Part shown: positions 41,974-50,447 of the stretch, one piece after another | How positions within the stretch are numbered: the stretch's first letter is position 1 | Layout: each line of letters starts with the position of its first letter | Assembly (NCBI GenBank): GCA_031396695.1 | Contig: JANNLG010000062.1 | Location: 23,255-87,254, forward strand | Length of the DNA stretch: 64,000 nucleotides | Direction: 5' to 3' | DNA from: VGRW01 sp031396695 | Lineage (GTDB): Bacteria > Myxococcota_A > UBA9160 > SZUA-336 | The notes under the pieces: model-generated | Told to the model about the DNA's origin: nothing | Database searches by the model: none | The model's input: only the letters and a program-made list of their open reading frames with translations | Program-made: the position numbers and the translations under genes

Positions 41974-42351
41974 TCAGGTCTTCGGCGGGCGAGTTCCGTC
42001 CGCGGCCGGCGCGCGGCCGTAGTCGTCCTGCAGGCGGACGACGTCCTCGAGCTCGGGCGTGGAAACCTCGCACAGCTCGCAATCGACCAGGGCCTCGAAG
42101 CGGTGGCGGCGTCCCGGCTCGATGCGCGCGCTGTCGCCGGGTCGAAGCTCGCGGAGCTCGAGCTCACCCGCGTCGTTCTCGAGCGTCAGCCGCAGTGCGC
42201 CGCGCAACAGGTAGATCGCCTCGTCCTTCTGCCGGTGGAACTGCAGCGAGAGCCGCTCGCCGGCGCGAATCGCCAGGATCTTCCCCAGATAGCGGGGAGT
42301 CTCGGCCCAGATCTCCTCGTGGCCCCACGGCTTTTCGACCCTTCGCGACAT
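41974..42351 (-). CDS. Stand-alone phosphomannose isomerase-type cupin
   Basis: A 125-residue single cupin. The start VEKPWGHEEIWAETPRYLGK, then LSLQFHRQKDEAIYLLRG, IEPGRRHRFEAL and the end ELEDVVRLQDDYGR match the C-terminal isomerase domain of bifunctional ManC (type II PMI). That domain is normally fused behind a GDP-mannose pyrophosphorylase; here it is alone, and the ManC-like enzyme encoded at about 56-57 kb has no cupin. The metal site HR...E...H is slightly altered (HRQKDE). Probable reaction: mannose-6-phosphate/fructose-6-phosphate isomerisation. Minus strand, inside a plus-strand locus, 14 bp from the polymerase stop. Confidence 0.75.
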   Translation of the reverse strand: MSRRVEKPWGHEEIWAETPRYLGKILAIRAGERLSLQFHRQKDEAIYLLRGALRLTLENDAGELELRELRPGDSARIEPGRRHRFEALVDCELCEVSTPELEDVVRLQDDYGRAPAADGTRPPKT

Positions 42352-42514
42352 CCGGAGCAAGCTACCACGGGGGTGCCGAGGCTTGGAACCGCGGCCGCCG
42401 CTGCGCACCGGTTGCAGATGAGTCGCCGGCGACCGCTTTTCGGAACTCGCCTACCCAGCCCGCCCGCGCGCGCCCGGGCGCCGGCTCAGCGGGTGGCCGG
42501 GGGCGTCCATATAC

Positions 42515-42531
42515 TTGGCACGCTTGTCGCA
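42515..42531 (+). promoter_or_regulatory. Sigma-54 (-24/-12) promoter before the second activator gene
   Basis: TTGGCACGCTTGTCGCA: TGGCACG, N4, then TCGCA, one change from the consensus TTGCW. The GG (42517-42518) and GC (42529-42530) are 12 bp apart. Transcription should start near 42542, about 35 bp before the ATG of the orphan activator. The first 13 bases are identical to the site at 35949. About 160 bp of non-coding DNA lies upstream. Confidence 0.8.
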
Positions 42532-42575
42532 CACCCCCTCGCGGTCACCTACCGGCTTCGCCGGATCGGACCCCC

Positions 42576-44012
42576 ATGAATCCTCCTCACAGACTGCTGG
42601 TCGTCGATGACAGCGCGGGCGTGCGAGCCTGGCTGGAAGCCTTCGCGCGCGAGCTCGGCTACGAGGTCACCTGCGCCGGATCTGGCGAGGAAGCGGTCGA
42701 GAGCTTCCGTGCGCGCCAGCCCGACCTCGTGACGCTCGACCTCTCGCTGCCCGGGATGGACGGGATCGCGACGCTCTGCGCGCTGCGCGAGATCGCACCC
42801 CAGGTGCCGGTAATCATGCTCTCGGGCGTGGCCGACACGCGCGCGATCGCGCACGCGGTGAAGCACGGCGCGACCGACTTCCTGCGCAAGCCGTTCGAGG
42901 CCGAGGAGCTCGAGGCCGCCTTCGCCAAGGCGCTGCGCCGCCGCGAGCCCGTGAAGGAACCGCCGGTCAACGCGGACCGGGCGTTCTCGGCCGACCCGAC
43001 CGCGCCGGTCGGCGTTCTGTCGAGCGGCCAGTGCGCGAAGATGCGCCTGGTCGAGGACATGATCGACCACGTCGCCGACACCGACGTCACCGTGCTGATC
43101 CGCGGCGAGAGCGGCACGGGCAAGGAGCTGGTCGCGCGCACGCTGCACGCGCGCTCGGGCCGCGCGCAGCGCGCGTTCGTGAAGGTGAACTGCGCGGCGC
43201 TGCCGTCGGAGCTGCTCGAGAGTGAGCTGTTCGGCTACGAACGCGGCGCTTTCACGGGCGCCGAGAAGCGGCGGCTGGGCAAGTTCGAGCTGGCCAACGG
43301 CGGCACGATCTTCCTGGACGAGATCAGCGAAGTGCACCCGAGCCTGCAGGCGAAGCTGCTGCAGGTTCTGCAGGACGGACACTTCTCGCGGCTGGGCGGC
43401 GAGACCGACATCTCCGTCGACGCGCGCGTGATCGCGGCGTCGAACCGCAACCTGGAGAACGCCGTGCGCGAGAGCGCGTTTCGCGCGGACCTGTTCTACC
43501 GCCTGAACGTGGTCACGATCAGCCTCCCGCCGCTGCGCGAGCGCCGCGAGGAGATCCCGTTCCTGACCGACTTCTTCTTCGAGCGCTACGCGCGCGAGTA
43601 CGGCAAGCCCGAGGCGATCGTGTCCGCGGAGCTGCGCCAGACGCTGCAGACCTACGATTGGCCCGGCAACATCCGCGAGCTCGAGAATCTGGTGAAGCGC
43701 GTGGTAGTACTCGGCGCCGCCGCGCCCGTGTTGCAGGAATTGCGCGCGCGCGCGGCCGAGCTGCGCGTGCCCGCGGTCGCGGCCTGGTCGGCGCCGGCCA
43801 GCGAGCTCGACCGCTTCCTCTCCGGCGAGACCGATCGCGTGAGTTTGAAGCAAGTCGGCCGCGAGGCCGCCCAAGTGGCCGAGGCGCGGCTGATCGCCAA
43901 GGTGCTCGAGCGCACGCGCTGGAATCGCAAGGAAGCCGCCGAGATTTTGCAGATCAGCTACAAGGCCCTGCTCTACAAGATGAAGGACGCGGGTCTGGCG
44001 AACGCGCCCTAG
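42576..44012 (+). CDS. Sigma-54-dependent response regulator, orphan (NtrC family)
   Basis: A 478-residue NtrC-type activator, paralogue of the one at 34.4 kb. Receiver: Asp pair 11-12, phospho-acceptor Asp55 in LVTLDLSLPG, Lys105. AAA+: Walker A GESGTGKE at 177-184, GAFTGA at 224-229, Walker B GTIFLDEI, DLFYRLNVV. C-terminal Fis HTH: WNRKEAAEILQISYKALLYKM. No kinase gene is adjacent; the kinase at 33.3 kb could serve both. It is itself preceded by a sigma-54 promoter, so it may be switched on by the first activator or by itself. The export lipoprotein gene starts 23 bp downstream. Confidence 0.92.
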   Translation: MNPPHRLLVVDDSAGVRAWLEAFARELGYEVTCAGSGEEAVESFRARQPDLVTLDLSLPGMDGIATLCALREIAPQVPVIMLSGVADTRAIAHAVKHGATDFLRKPFEAEELEAAFAKALRRREPVKEPPVNADRAFSADPTAPVGVLSSGQCAKMRLVEDMIDHVADTDVTVLIRGESGTGKELVARTLHARSGRAQRAFVKVNCAALPSELLESELFGYERGAFTGAEKRRLGKFELANGGTIFLDEISEVHPSLQAKLLQVLQDGHFSRLGGETDISVDARVIAASNRNLENAVRESAFRADLFYRLNVVTISLPPLRERREEIPFLTDFFFERYAREYGKPEAIVSAELRQTLQTYDWPGNIRELENLVKRVVVLGAAAPVLQELRARAAELRVPAVAAWSAPASELDRFLSGETDRVSLKQVGREAAQVAEARLIAKVLERTRWNRKEAAEILQISYKALLYKMKDAGLANAP

Positions 44013-44035
44013 CCCGCACCGGAGGACACTCGACC

Positions 44036-44674
44036 ATGACCCGACACGGCAATTTCGGAAGAGCGCTCGTCGCGGCGCTGGTCGCGCTCGGCCTGTCGGC
44101 CTGCGCCGGCACCGCACGCGAACAGCCCACCGCCGCGCAGCTGGAAACCGTCGCGGTGCAGTCGCAAGAGGAGTACGTGATCGGCCCGCGCGACGTGCTG
44201 ACGATCGTAGTCTGGAAAGAGCCGGAGCTCTCGATTCCGCGCATCGAAGTGCGCCTGGACGGCAAGATCTCCGTGCCGCTGATCGACGACGTGCAGGCGG
44301 CCGGCCGCACCCCTCTGCAGCTCAAGGAAGACATCACCGCAAAGCTGAAGGAGTACGTCACCGCGCCGGTGGTGACGGTCGTGGTCGCGAGCGTCGGCTC
44401 GAAGCTCGTCTACATCATCGGCGAGGTCACGCGCGAGGGTCCGATCAACATGCAGCCGGACATGCGCGTGCTCGACGCGATCAGCTTGGCCGGCGGCCTG
44501 AATCCCTTCGCCGGCAAGAGCCGGATCAAGGTGATCCGCAGCCAAGGCACCGCCCCCTCGGAGTTCACCTTCGACTATGATCGTTTCGTCGACGGCCAGG
44601 ACCTCGCGCAGAACATCCTGTTGATTCCTGGAGATACGATTGTCGTCCCCGAAGAACGCCCTTTCTGGCGCTAG
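44036..44674 (+). CDS. Polysaccharide export lipoprotein (Wza/EpsD-like)
   Basis: A 212-residue outer-membrane polysaccharide export protein. The lipobox is LSAC with Cys23. The Poly_export domain runs YVIGPRDVLTIVVWKEPELS; a SLBB-like part follows (VYIIGEVTREGPINMQPDMRVLDAISLAGG). It is shorter than Wza (about 380 residues) and so has one SLBB domain, typical of exosortase-locus export proteins. It would form the periplasmic and outer-membrane channel with the chain-length protein. GGAGGAC precedes the ATG. Its end overlaps the beta-barrel gene by 35 bp. Confidence 0.9.
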   Translation: MTRHGNFGRALVAALVALGLSACAGTAREQPTAAQLETVAVQSQEEYVIGPRDVLTIVVWKEPELSIPRIEVRLDGKISVPLIDDVQAAGRTPLQLKEDITAKLKEYVTAPVVTVVVASVGSKLVYIIGEVTREGPINMQPDMRVLDAISLAGGLNPFAGKSRIKVIRSQGTAPSEFTFDYDRFVDGQDLAQNILLIPGDTIVVPEERPFWR

Positions 44675-46067
44675 CCTCGCGCTCCTCGCGCTGCTGTGCG
44701 CCACGTTGCCGGCGCGAGCGGGAGAGAGGACCGTTCTGAAGCCGATGCTAGACGTGGAGCAAGGCTGGGACTCGAACATCTACAACGCGTCCGAGGACGC
44801 GCAGGGCAGCCTCGTCACGCGCATCAGCCCGTCCCTGTGGCTCGAGAACCAGGGTGAGCTCGGCAACGCGCGGCTCGGCCTGATCGGAATCGGGCGCAGC
44901 GTCTGGGAGGACTCGCAGCTGTCGGGCATCGACGGCCTGGCGCGCGGCAACTTCGATCGAAAGCTGACTCCGCGTCTGACACTCTTTGGTGACGGCTATC
45001 TCGAGCACTACTCGGGCTATGACGAAATCGATTCGGACGGCTTGAATCAGGGCAACCAGCCGATCAGGGGCGAGCAGCCCTCGTGGAAGCGCGATCGGAT
45101 CGGGGGCGGCTTCAGCTACCTGCTCACGGAGCGCCTGTCGACGAGCTTGAGCGGCTCCACCGGGCGAGTGAACTACGAGAGCATCGATTCCGCCACGGTG
45201 TCCGACGGCTACTACCGCGATCGTTCGCTGTACGACGGGCGTTGGGCGCTCACCTATCAGCTAACCGCGCACGACCAGGTCGGTGTGAGCGTCGACTTCG
45301 ACGACACGTCCTATCAAAACTTGGGCACGGGCACGAACGACTCGGCGATCTGGACCTATGAGGCCGGTTGGACGCGAAGCTGGACCCAGTTCTGGTCGAC
45401 GACCGCGAGAGTCGGCTTCAGCTCGCTCGATGCGGAACAGAACGACGTACCGCAGACGGGCACCTCCGCGTTCAACACCCCCGTGTCGCTCGGTCAGAGC
45501 GATTTCTCGAGCAGCAGCACCGGCCTGGTGGGGTCGCTCAGCTTGCGCAGGGTGTTCCCGCGCAGCGCGCTCGAACTCGGCTACGAGCGAAGCACGCAAT
45601 CGACCGGTGGCTCGGGCAGGACCAACTTCGACGTCGACAGCTTCACGCTTTCCTGGACGCAGCGGCTCGCCGAGCGCGTCAAGCTGACGCTGACCGGGAA
45701 CTACCAGATCTACCAGAACGCCGTCGACGAGACGCCGAGCTACGCGGCCTCGCTCTTCACCGGGACGCCGAGCTGCGCGATTGGCGGCGAGCCGCGGGTC
45801 GTCGCGACGGGTACGATCTTCGGAATTCCGAACATCCCCATCTATCAGTGCTTCGGCGCCTCGTCGGATGAGACGCGCCACTACACGACCCTGGTCGGTC
45901 GGCTCGAATGGCAGCTCCGCCGCACGCTCAGCACCTACGCGGTCGCGCGCTACTACGCGACGACGACGGACCAGAAGATCGGGGGCAGGAGCGAGATCGA
46001 GACCGAGGATCTCGACAAGTTCACGTTCGGCGTCGGCTTCCGGTACTACCACGATCTGGGGCTGTAG
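44640..46067 (+). CDS. Outer-membrane beta-barrel protein of the polysaccharide locus
   Basis: A 475-residue protein with a signal peptide (about residues 1-28, ending ARAGE). The rest has alternating beta-strands with aromatic ends (RLGLIGIGRSVWEDSQLSG; VGVSVDFDDTSYQNLGTG) and ends in FGVGFRYYHDLGL, typical of an outer-membrane barrel. It resembles the TIGR03016-type outer-membrane proteins of exosortase loci and may help the polymer pass the outer membrane. Start is a TTG at 44640 inside the export gene; no later ATG keeps the signal peptide. The overlap of 35 bp suggests coupling. Confidence 0.78.
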   Translation: MSSPKNALSGASLALLALLCATLPARAGERTVLKPMLDVEQGWDSNIYNASEDAQGSLVTRISPSLWLENQGELGNARLGLIGIGRSVWEDSQLSGIDGLARGNFDRKLTPRLTLFGDGYLEHYSGYDEIDSDGLNQGNQPIRGEQPSWKRDRIGGGFSYLLTERLSTSLSGSTGRVNYESIDSATVSDGYYRDRSLYDGRWALTYQLTAHDQVGVSVDFDDTSYQNLGTGTNDSAIWTYEAGWTRSWTQFWSTTARVGFSSLDAEQNDVPQTGTSAFNTPVSLGQSDFSSSSTGLVGSLSLRRVFPRSALELGYERSTQSTGGSGRTNFDVDSFTLSWTQRLAERVKLTLTGNYQIYQNAVDETPSYAASLFTGTPSCAIGGEPRVVATGTIFGIPNIPIYQCFGASSDETRHYTTLVGRLEWQLRRTLSTYAVARYYATTTDQKIGGRSEIETEDLDKFTFGVGFRYYHDLGL

Positions 46068-46077
46068 GCCGATCCCA

Positions 46078-47352
46078 ATGGCGCTCGAACACACCAAGCT
46101 CGCGATCATCGGACTCGGCTATGTGGGCCTGCCGCTCGCGGTCGAGTTCGGCAAGCGCTACGCGACGCTCGGCTTCGACGTCAACGCTGCGCGCATCGCG
46201 GAGCTCGAGCAGGGGCGCGACCACACGCTCGAAGTCTCGCCCGACGAGTTGGGCGCGAGCACGGGCCTGCGCTTCTCGAATCGCGCCGCGGATCTCGAGC
46301 CGTGCGACGTGTACATCGTCACGGTGCCGACGCCGGTCGACTCGGCCAAGCGCCCCGACCTGACGCCGCTGATCCGCGCCAGCGAGACGGTGGGCGCGAG
46401 CCTCCGGCCGGGCAACGTCGTGGTATACGAGTCGACGGTGTATCCGGGCGCCACCGAGGAAGTCTGCGTGCCGATCCTCGAGCGCGTGTCGGGGCTGAAG
46501 TTCAACGTGGACTTCTTCTGCGGCTACAGCCCCGAGCGCATCAACCCCGGCGACAAGCAGCACCGGCTCACCGGCATCGTGAAGGTGACGTCCGGCTCCA
46601 CGCCCGACGTCGCGGAGTTCGTCGATCGCCTGTACGCGTCGATCGTCACCGCGGGCACGCACAAGGCGAGCTCGATCCGCGTGGCCGAAGCCGCCAAGGT
46701 GATCGAGAACACCCAGCGCGACGTGAACATCGCGCTGATCAACGAGCTCGCGTTGATCTTCAACCGGCTCGGCATCGACACGATCGAGGTGTTGGAGGCG
46801 GCGGGCACGAAGTGGAACTTCCTGCCGTTCCGGCCCGGCCTCGTCGGCGGCCACTGCATTGGCGTGGATCCGTACTACCTGACGCACAAGGCGCAGGAGA
46901 TCGGCTACCACCCGGAAGTGATCCTCGCCGGCCGCCGCATCAACGACGGCATGGGTCCGTACGTCGCGGATCAAGTGGTGCGGCTGATGGCGAAGCGCGG
47001 CGTGAGTCTGGTCGGCGCGCGCGTGCTGATTCTCGGCCTCGCCTTCAAGGAGAACTGCCCCGACGTGCGCAATACGCGCGTGGTCGACATCGTCGGCGAG
47101 CTCGCTCAGTACCACGTGCGGATCGACGTGCACGATCCGTGGATCGACGCGGACGAGGCCTATCGCGAGCACGGCCTGCGCACGGTCGAGGCGCCCGAGC
47201 CGGGCAGCTACGACGCGGTGATCCTGGCGGTCGCGCACCGGCAGTTCGTTTCTCTCGGCGCCGCGGGCGTGCGCGCGTTCGGCAAGCCGGTCTCGATCCT
47301 GTACGACGTGAAGTCCGTGCTGCCGCGCGAAGCGGTCGACGGCAGGCTCTGA
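46078..47352 (+). CDS. UDP-N-acetylhexosamine 6-dehydrogenase (TviB/WbpO-like)
   Basis: A 424-residue nucleotide-sugar dehydrogenase. N-terminal Rossmann: KLAIIGLGYVGLPLAVEF; central helix: NTQRDVNIALINELA; catalytic Cys260 in VGGHCIGVDPYYLTHKAQ. The PYYLT context and the length fit the TviB/WbpO group, which oxidises UDP-GalNAc or UDP-GlcNAc to the uronic acid, rather than UDP-glucose dehydrogenase, which is encoded separately at 54.7 kb. It starts 10 bp after the beta-barrel gene and is followed at 10 bp by an epimerase gene, the usual pairing for N-acetylgalactosaminuronic acid synthesis. Confidence 0.85.
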   Translation: MALEHTKLAIIGLGYVGLPLAVEFGKRYATLGFDVNAARIAELEQGRDHTLEVSPDELGASTGLRFSNRAADLEPCDVYIVTVPTPVDSAKRPDLTPLIRASETVGASLRPGNVVVYESTVYPGATEEVCVPILERVSGLKFNVDFFCGYSPERINPGDKQHRLTGIVKVTSGSTPDVAEFVDRLYASIVTAGTHKASSIRVAEAAKVIENTQRDVNIALINELALIFNRLGIDTIEVLEAAGTKWNFLPFRPGLVGGHCIGVDPYYLTHKAQEIGYHPEVILAGRRINDGMGPYVADQVVRLMAKRGVSLVGARVLILGLAFKENCPDVRNTRVVDIVGELAQYHVRIDVHDPWIDADEAYREHGLRTVEAPEPGSYDAVILAVAHRQFVSLGAAGVRAFGKPVSILYDVKSVLPREAVDGRL

Positions 47353-47362
47353 GGTCGGGCGC

Positions 47363-48367
47363 GTGAAAGTGCTGGTGACCGGCAGCGCCGGCTTCGTCGG
47401 TTCCGCGCTCACGCTGCAGCTGTTGGCGCGCGGCGACGAGGTCGTGGGCGTGGACAGCCTGAACGACTACTACGACGTGAACCTGAAGAAAGCGCGTCTG
47501 GCGCGGCACATGGACCACCCGCGCTACACGCACGTGCACGCGGACCTGGCCGACCGGGCGGCGGTCGAGTCGCTGTTCGCGCGCCACCAGCCCCGCCGCG
47601 TGGTCAACCTGGCGGCGCAGGCCGGCGTGCGCCACGCGATCGTGAACCCACACATCTACGTGTCGAGCAACCTGACCGGCTTCCTGCACGTGCTCGAGGG
47701 CTGTCGTCATTCGGGCGTCGAGCACCTGGTGTACGCGTCGACGAGCTCCGTGTACGGGGCGAACACGCAGCTGCCGTTCTCGACGCACGAGAGCACCGAG
47801 CACCCGCTCTCGCTGTACGCGGCCACCAAGAAGGCCAACGAGATGATGGCGCACAGCTACGCGCACCTGTACGGGCTCGCGTGCACGGGACTGCGCTTCT
47901 TCACGGTGTATGGCCCGTGGGGTCGCCCGGACATGGCGTTGTTCCTGTTCACCAAGGCGATCCTCGCGGACCAGCCGATCCAGGTCTTCAACCACGGCCA
48001 CCACAGGCGCGACTTCACCTACATCGACGACATCGTCGAGGGCGTCACGCGCGCGCTCGATCGCGTCGCCGCGCCCGACCCGAAGTGGGACGGCTCCAGC
48101 CCCGATCCCGCGAGCAGCCGCGCGCCCTATCGGTTGTACAACATCGGCAATCAGAATCCGGTGCCGCTGCTCCGCTACATCGAGGTGCTCGAGGCGTGTC
48201 TCGGCAAGCAGGCGCGCATGGAGATGCTGCCGTTGCAGCCCGGCGACGTGCCCGACACCGAGGCGGATGTCGGCGATCTGGTGGCCGACGTCGGCTATCG
48301 GCCCGCGACCAGCGTCGAGACCGGCGTGCGCAAGTTCGTCGAGTGGTATCGCGCCTACTACGGCTGA
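47363..48367 (+). CDS. NAD-dependent nucleotide-sugar epimerase (UDP-glucuronate 4-epimerase-like)
   Basis: A 334-residue extended SDR. Rossmann motif VLVTGSAGFVGSAL, AAQAGVRHAIVNPHIYVSSN, catalytic STSSVYG and YAATKKANE, and RFFTVYGPWGRPDMALF with DFTYIDDIV. The DSLNDYYDVNLKKARL block near residues 30-45 is a hallmark of UDP-glucuronate 4-epimerases. The substrate could be UDP-GlcA (from Ugd) or UDP-HexNAcA from the preceding dehydrogenase. GTG start. Its 3' end overlaps the convergent glycosyltransferase gene by 10 bp. Confidence 0.83.
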   Translation: MKVLVTGSAGFVGSALTLQLLARGDEVVGVDSLNDYYDVNLKKARLARHMDHPRYTHVHADLADRAAVESLFARHQPRRVVNLAAQAGVRHAIVNPHIYVSSNLTGFLHVLEGCRHSGVEHLVYASTSSVYGANTQLPFSTHESTEHPLSLYAATKKANEMMAHSYAHLYGLACTGLRFFTVYGPWGRPDMALFLFTKAILADQPIQVFNHGHHRRDFTYIDDIVEGVTRALDRVAAPDPKWDGSSPDPASSRAPYRLYNIGNQNPVPLLRYIEVLEACLGKQARMEMLPLQPGDVPDTEADVGDLVADVGYRPATSVETGVRKFVEWYRAYYG

Positions 48368-49458
48368 CGCGCGTCGCACACGCGCTCGAACAGCCGCGCG
48401 TAGCGATCCGCGATCTCGCTGAGCTTGTACTTGTCGAGCAGCGCGGGGTCGATGCCCGCGAACGGGCGCGAAGCCCAGAGCCGGATCGCGGCGGCCAGCG
48501 CCTCGGCCGAGACCGCCTGCGCCAGCACGCAGCCCTCGACGCCTTCGAGGATCTCGGATACGCCGCCGACCGCGGGCGTCGATATCACCCCGATCCCGCA
48601 CGCGAGCGCCTCGAGCACGACGTTCGGAAAGCCCTCGTAGCGGGACGAGAGCACGAGCGCGTCGGACTGCGCGATGCGCGGGAACGGATTGGACTGGAAG
48701 CCCGCGAGCGTCACCACGCGCTCGAGTCCGAGCTCGGCGATCCGCGCTTCGACTTCGGCCCGCAGCGGTCCGTCGCCGAAAATGGTGAGCTCGATGTCCA
48801 GGTCGCGCAGCAGCACCAGCGCGTCGAGCAGCAGGTCGTAGCCCTTCACCGGGTACAGACGCCCCGCGCACACCAGCCGCAACGGCCCGCCGGGTTCGCG
48901 GCGATGGCTGCGCGACGGCAGGCCGCCCGTGACTCGCTCGAGATCGACGGGGTTGTTGATCACCACCGTCTTCTCGCGCGGCATGCCGTAGACCTCGACC
49001 AGGTCCGACTGCATGTAGCGCGACTGGCACACCACGGCGTCGAAGCGGGGGTAGAACGCGCGGTACGCGGCCCGCCACAGCGCGCGCAGCTTGAAGGGCC
49101 GGATCAGCTCGGTGACGATCGTCGACTCGCGACCGATGAACGCGGACCGTCTCGGCATGATCGGCTTCATCGCCACGAGCGCGAGATTCAGGTACCCCAG
49201 CGTCGAGAACACCAGATCGGGTCGGATGCGCCACACCAAACGCAGCACCTTGGGCAGCGCGCTGCGCAGCCGCGTGCACTCGAGGTCGACGAACTCGACG
49301 CCGGCCGGCAGATCGGCGCGGTACACGGGAGCGGACCCGTCGACCACCGCGAGCACCATCCGAAAGCGCGCCGGGTCGAGCTGGCGGAGCAGGGTGACGA
49401 TCACGCGCTCGGCGCCGCCTCCCTTCAGTGTCGGCACGACGAACAGCACGCTGCGCAC
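48358..49458 (-). CDS. Glycosyltransferase family 4
   Basis: A 366-residue GT-B glycosyltransferase. N-terminal VLFVVPTLKGGGAERVIVTLL is the acceptor-side GGAE motif; the C-terminal donor domain has LRLVCAGRLYPVKGYDLLLDAL, FGDGPLR, and the retaining-enzyme EX7E motif YEGFPNVVLEALACGIGVI. It is the only clear glycosyltransferase in the locus besides the initiator, so others must be encoded elsewhere if the repeat has more than two sugars. It is on the minus strand, against the main direction, with a GTG start at 49458. Confidence 0.88.
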   Translation of the reverse strand: MRSVLFVVPTLKGGGAERVIVTLLRQLDPARFRMVLAVVDGSAPVYRADLPAGVEFVDLECTRLRSALPKVLRLVWRIRPDLVFSTLGYLNLALVAMKPIMPRRSAFIGRESTIVTELIRPFKLRALWRAAYRAFYPRFDAVVCQSRYMQSDLVEVYGMPREKTVVINNPVDLERVTGGLPSRSHRREPGGPLRLVCAGRLYPVKGYDLLLDALVLLRDLDIELTIFGDGPLRAEVEARIAELGLERVVTLAGFQSNPFPRIAQSDALVLSSRYEGFPNVVLEALACGIGVISTPAVGGVSEILEGVEGCVLAQAVSAEALAAAIRLWASRPFAGIDPALLDKYKLSEIADRYARLFERVCDARQP

Positions 49459-49507
49459 GCTACGGCCCCCTCCGGCCCGCTGGTTGTAGCAGAGCGAAGC
49501 CGGAGGT

Positions 49508-50401
49508 GTGCGGTGCGCGGACCCGTTCCGCTACGCTGGTCGCGCCCTTCGTCGCGCGCTCACGGTGATCGCGCAGGGCGCAACGCGGCCCGCGACCGTG
49601 GCCTGCTCGAGGAAGCGCATGGAGCTCAGCGGCGACGTCGCGCGCAAACGCGGGCCGGCCGATCGGCTCGCGCTCGAAGCGGCGAAGACCCGCGCGGCCG
49701 CGAGCGTGGCTGCGCGCTCGGGCCGCTTCCACGTGCCCGCGGTGGTCCGCTACGACGCGGCGGAGGGCGTGCTCGAGACCGAGCGCGTGCACGGCTTCGT
49801 GAGCTTGATGCAGCTCGTCCTGCGCCGCGATCCGCGACTGACTGCAGTCTGCGAGCGCGTGGGGCGCGCCGTCGCCACGGTCCACGCCGAGCTGCGACTT
49901 GCCGACGACTTGCGCATTCCGCTGCCCGCGCGGCTGGCGGGCGAGCCCGCGGACGACTGCGTGCTGCACGGCGATCTGAACGGCTCGAACGTCGGCTACG
50001 ACCCGGACACCGACCGGGTCGTGATCGTCGACTGGTCCGCGGCGCCCGCGCTCGGCGAGGCCGCCACCGTCGGCAGCCGCTACTTCGACATCGTCTGGTT
50101 CGCGCTGTTCTTCTTCCGCTTCCGGCCCGGCCGCGCGCTCACCGGCTGGTCGCCGGAGCGCTGGGCCGGCGCGTTTCTGGCGGGTTACGCGGACGGGGCG
50201 AGCCAGTTCTCAGTGGCCGCGCTGCGCGCCTACCACGCGCGCGTCCGGCCGTTCCTGATCGACGACCTGCGCGTCGAGCAGGCGCGGCGCGGCCTCGGCC
50301 TGCGCGGGCTTCCGTATCGCCTGTGGCGACAGATCGGCTTCCGGCGCTGGGAGAAGTTCCTCGCCGCCATTGCCGATCCGCACGGCCGTCAGAGCCCATG
50401 A
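49508..50401 (+). CDS. Protein-kinase-fold phosphotransferase in polysaccharide locus
   Basis: A protein of up to 297 residues with an APH/lipopolysaccharide-kinase-like C-lobe: the catalytic loop VLHGDLNGSNVGY (HGDLxxxN) and the metal motif VIVDWSAA. The N-lobe is weak: DVARKRGPADRLALEAAKTRAA may be the beta-3 lysine and helix C. The GTG at 49508 is taken as start because the ATG at 49619, although preceded by GAGGAAG, would leave no room for the first strands. The substrate may be a sugar of the cell surface, as for the LPS Kdo/heptose kinases; that is inference. The asparagine-synthase-like gene starts 46 bp later. Confidence 0.6.
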   Translation: MRCADPFRYAGRALRRALTVIAQGATRPATVACSRKRMELSGDVARKRGPADRLALEAAKTRAAASVAARSGRFHVPAVVRYDAAEGVLETERVHGFVSLMQLVLRRDPRLTAVCERVGRAVATVHAELRLADDLRIPLPARLAGEPADDCVLHGDLNGSNVGYDPDTDRVVIVDWSAAPALGEAATVGSRYFDIVWFALFFFRFRPGRALTGWSPERWAGAFLAGYADGASQFSVAALRAYHARVRPFLIDDLRVEQARRGLGLRGLPYRLWRQIGFRRWEKFLAAIADPHGRQSP

Positions 50402-50447
50402 AGACATCGGGCGAGCGAGGCGTCAGCGTGTCGATGACGAGTGACTC

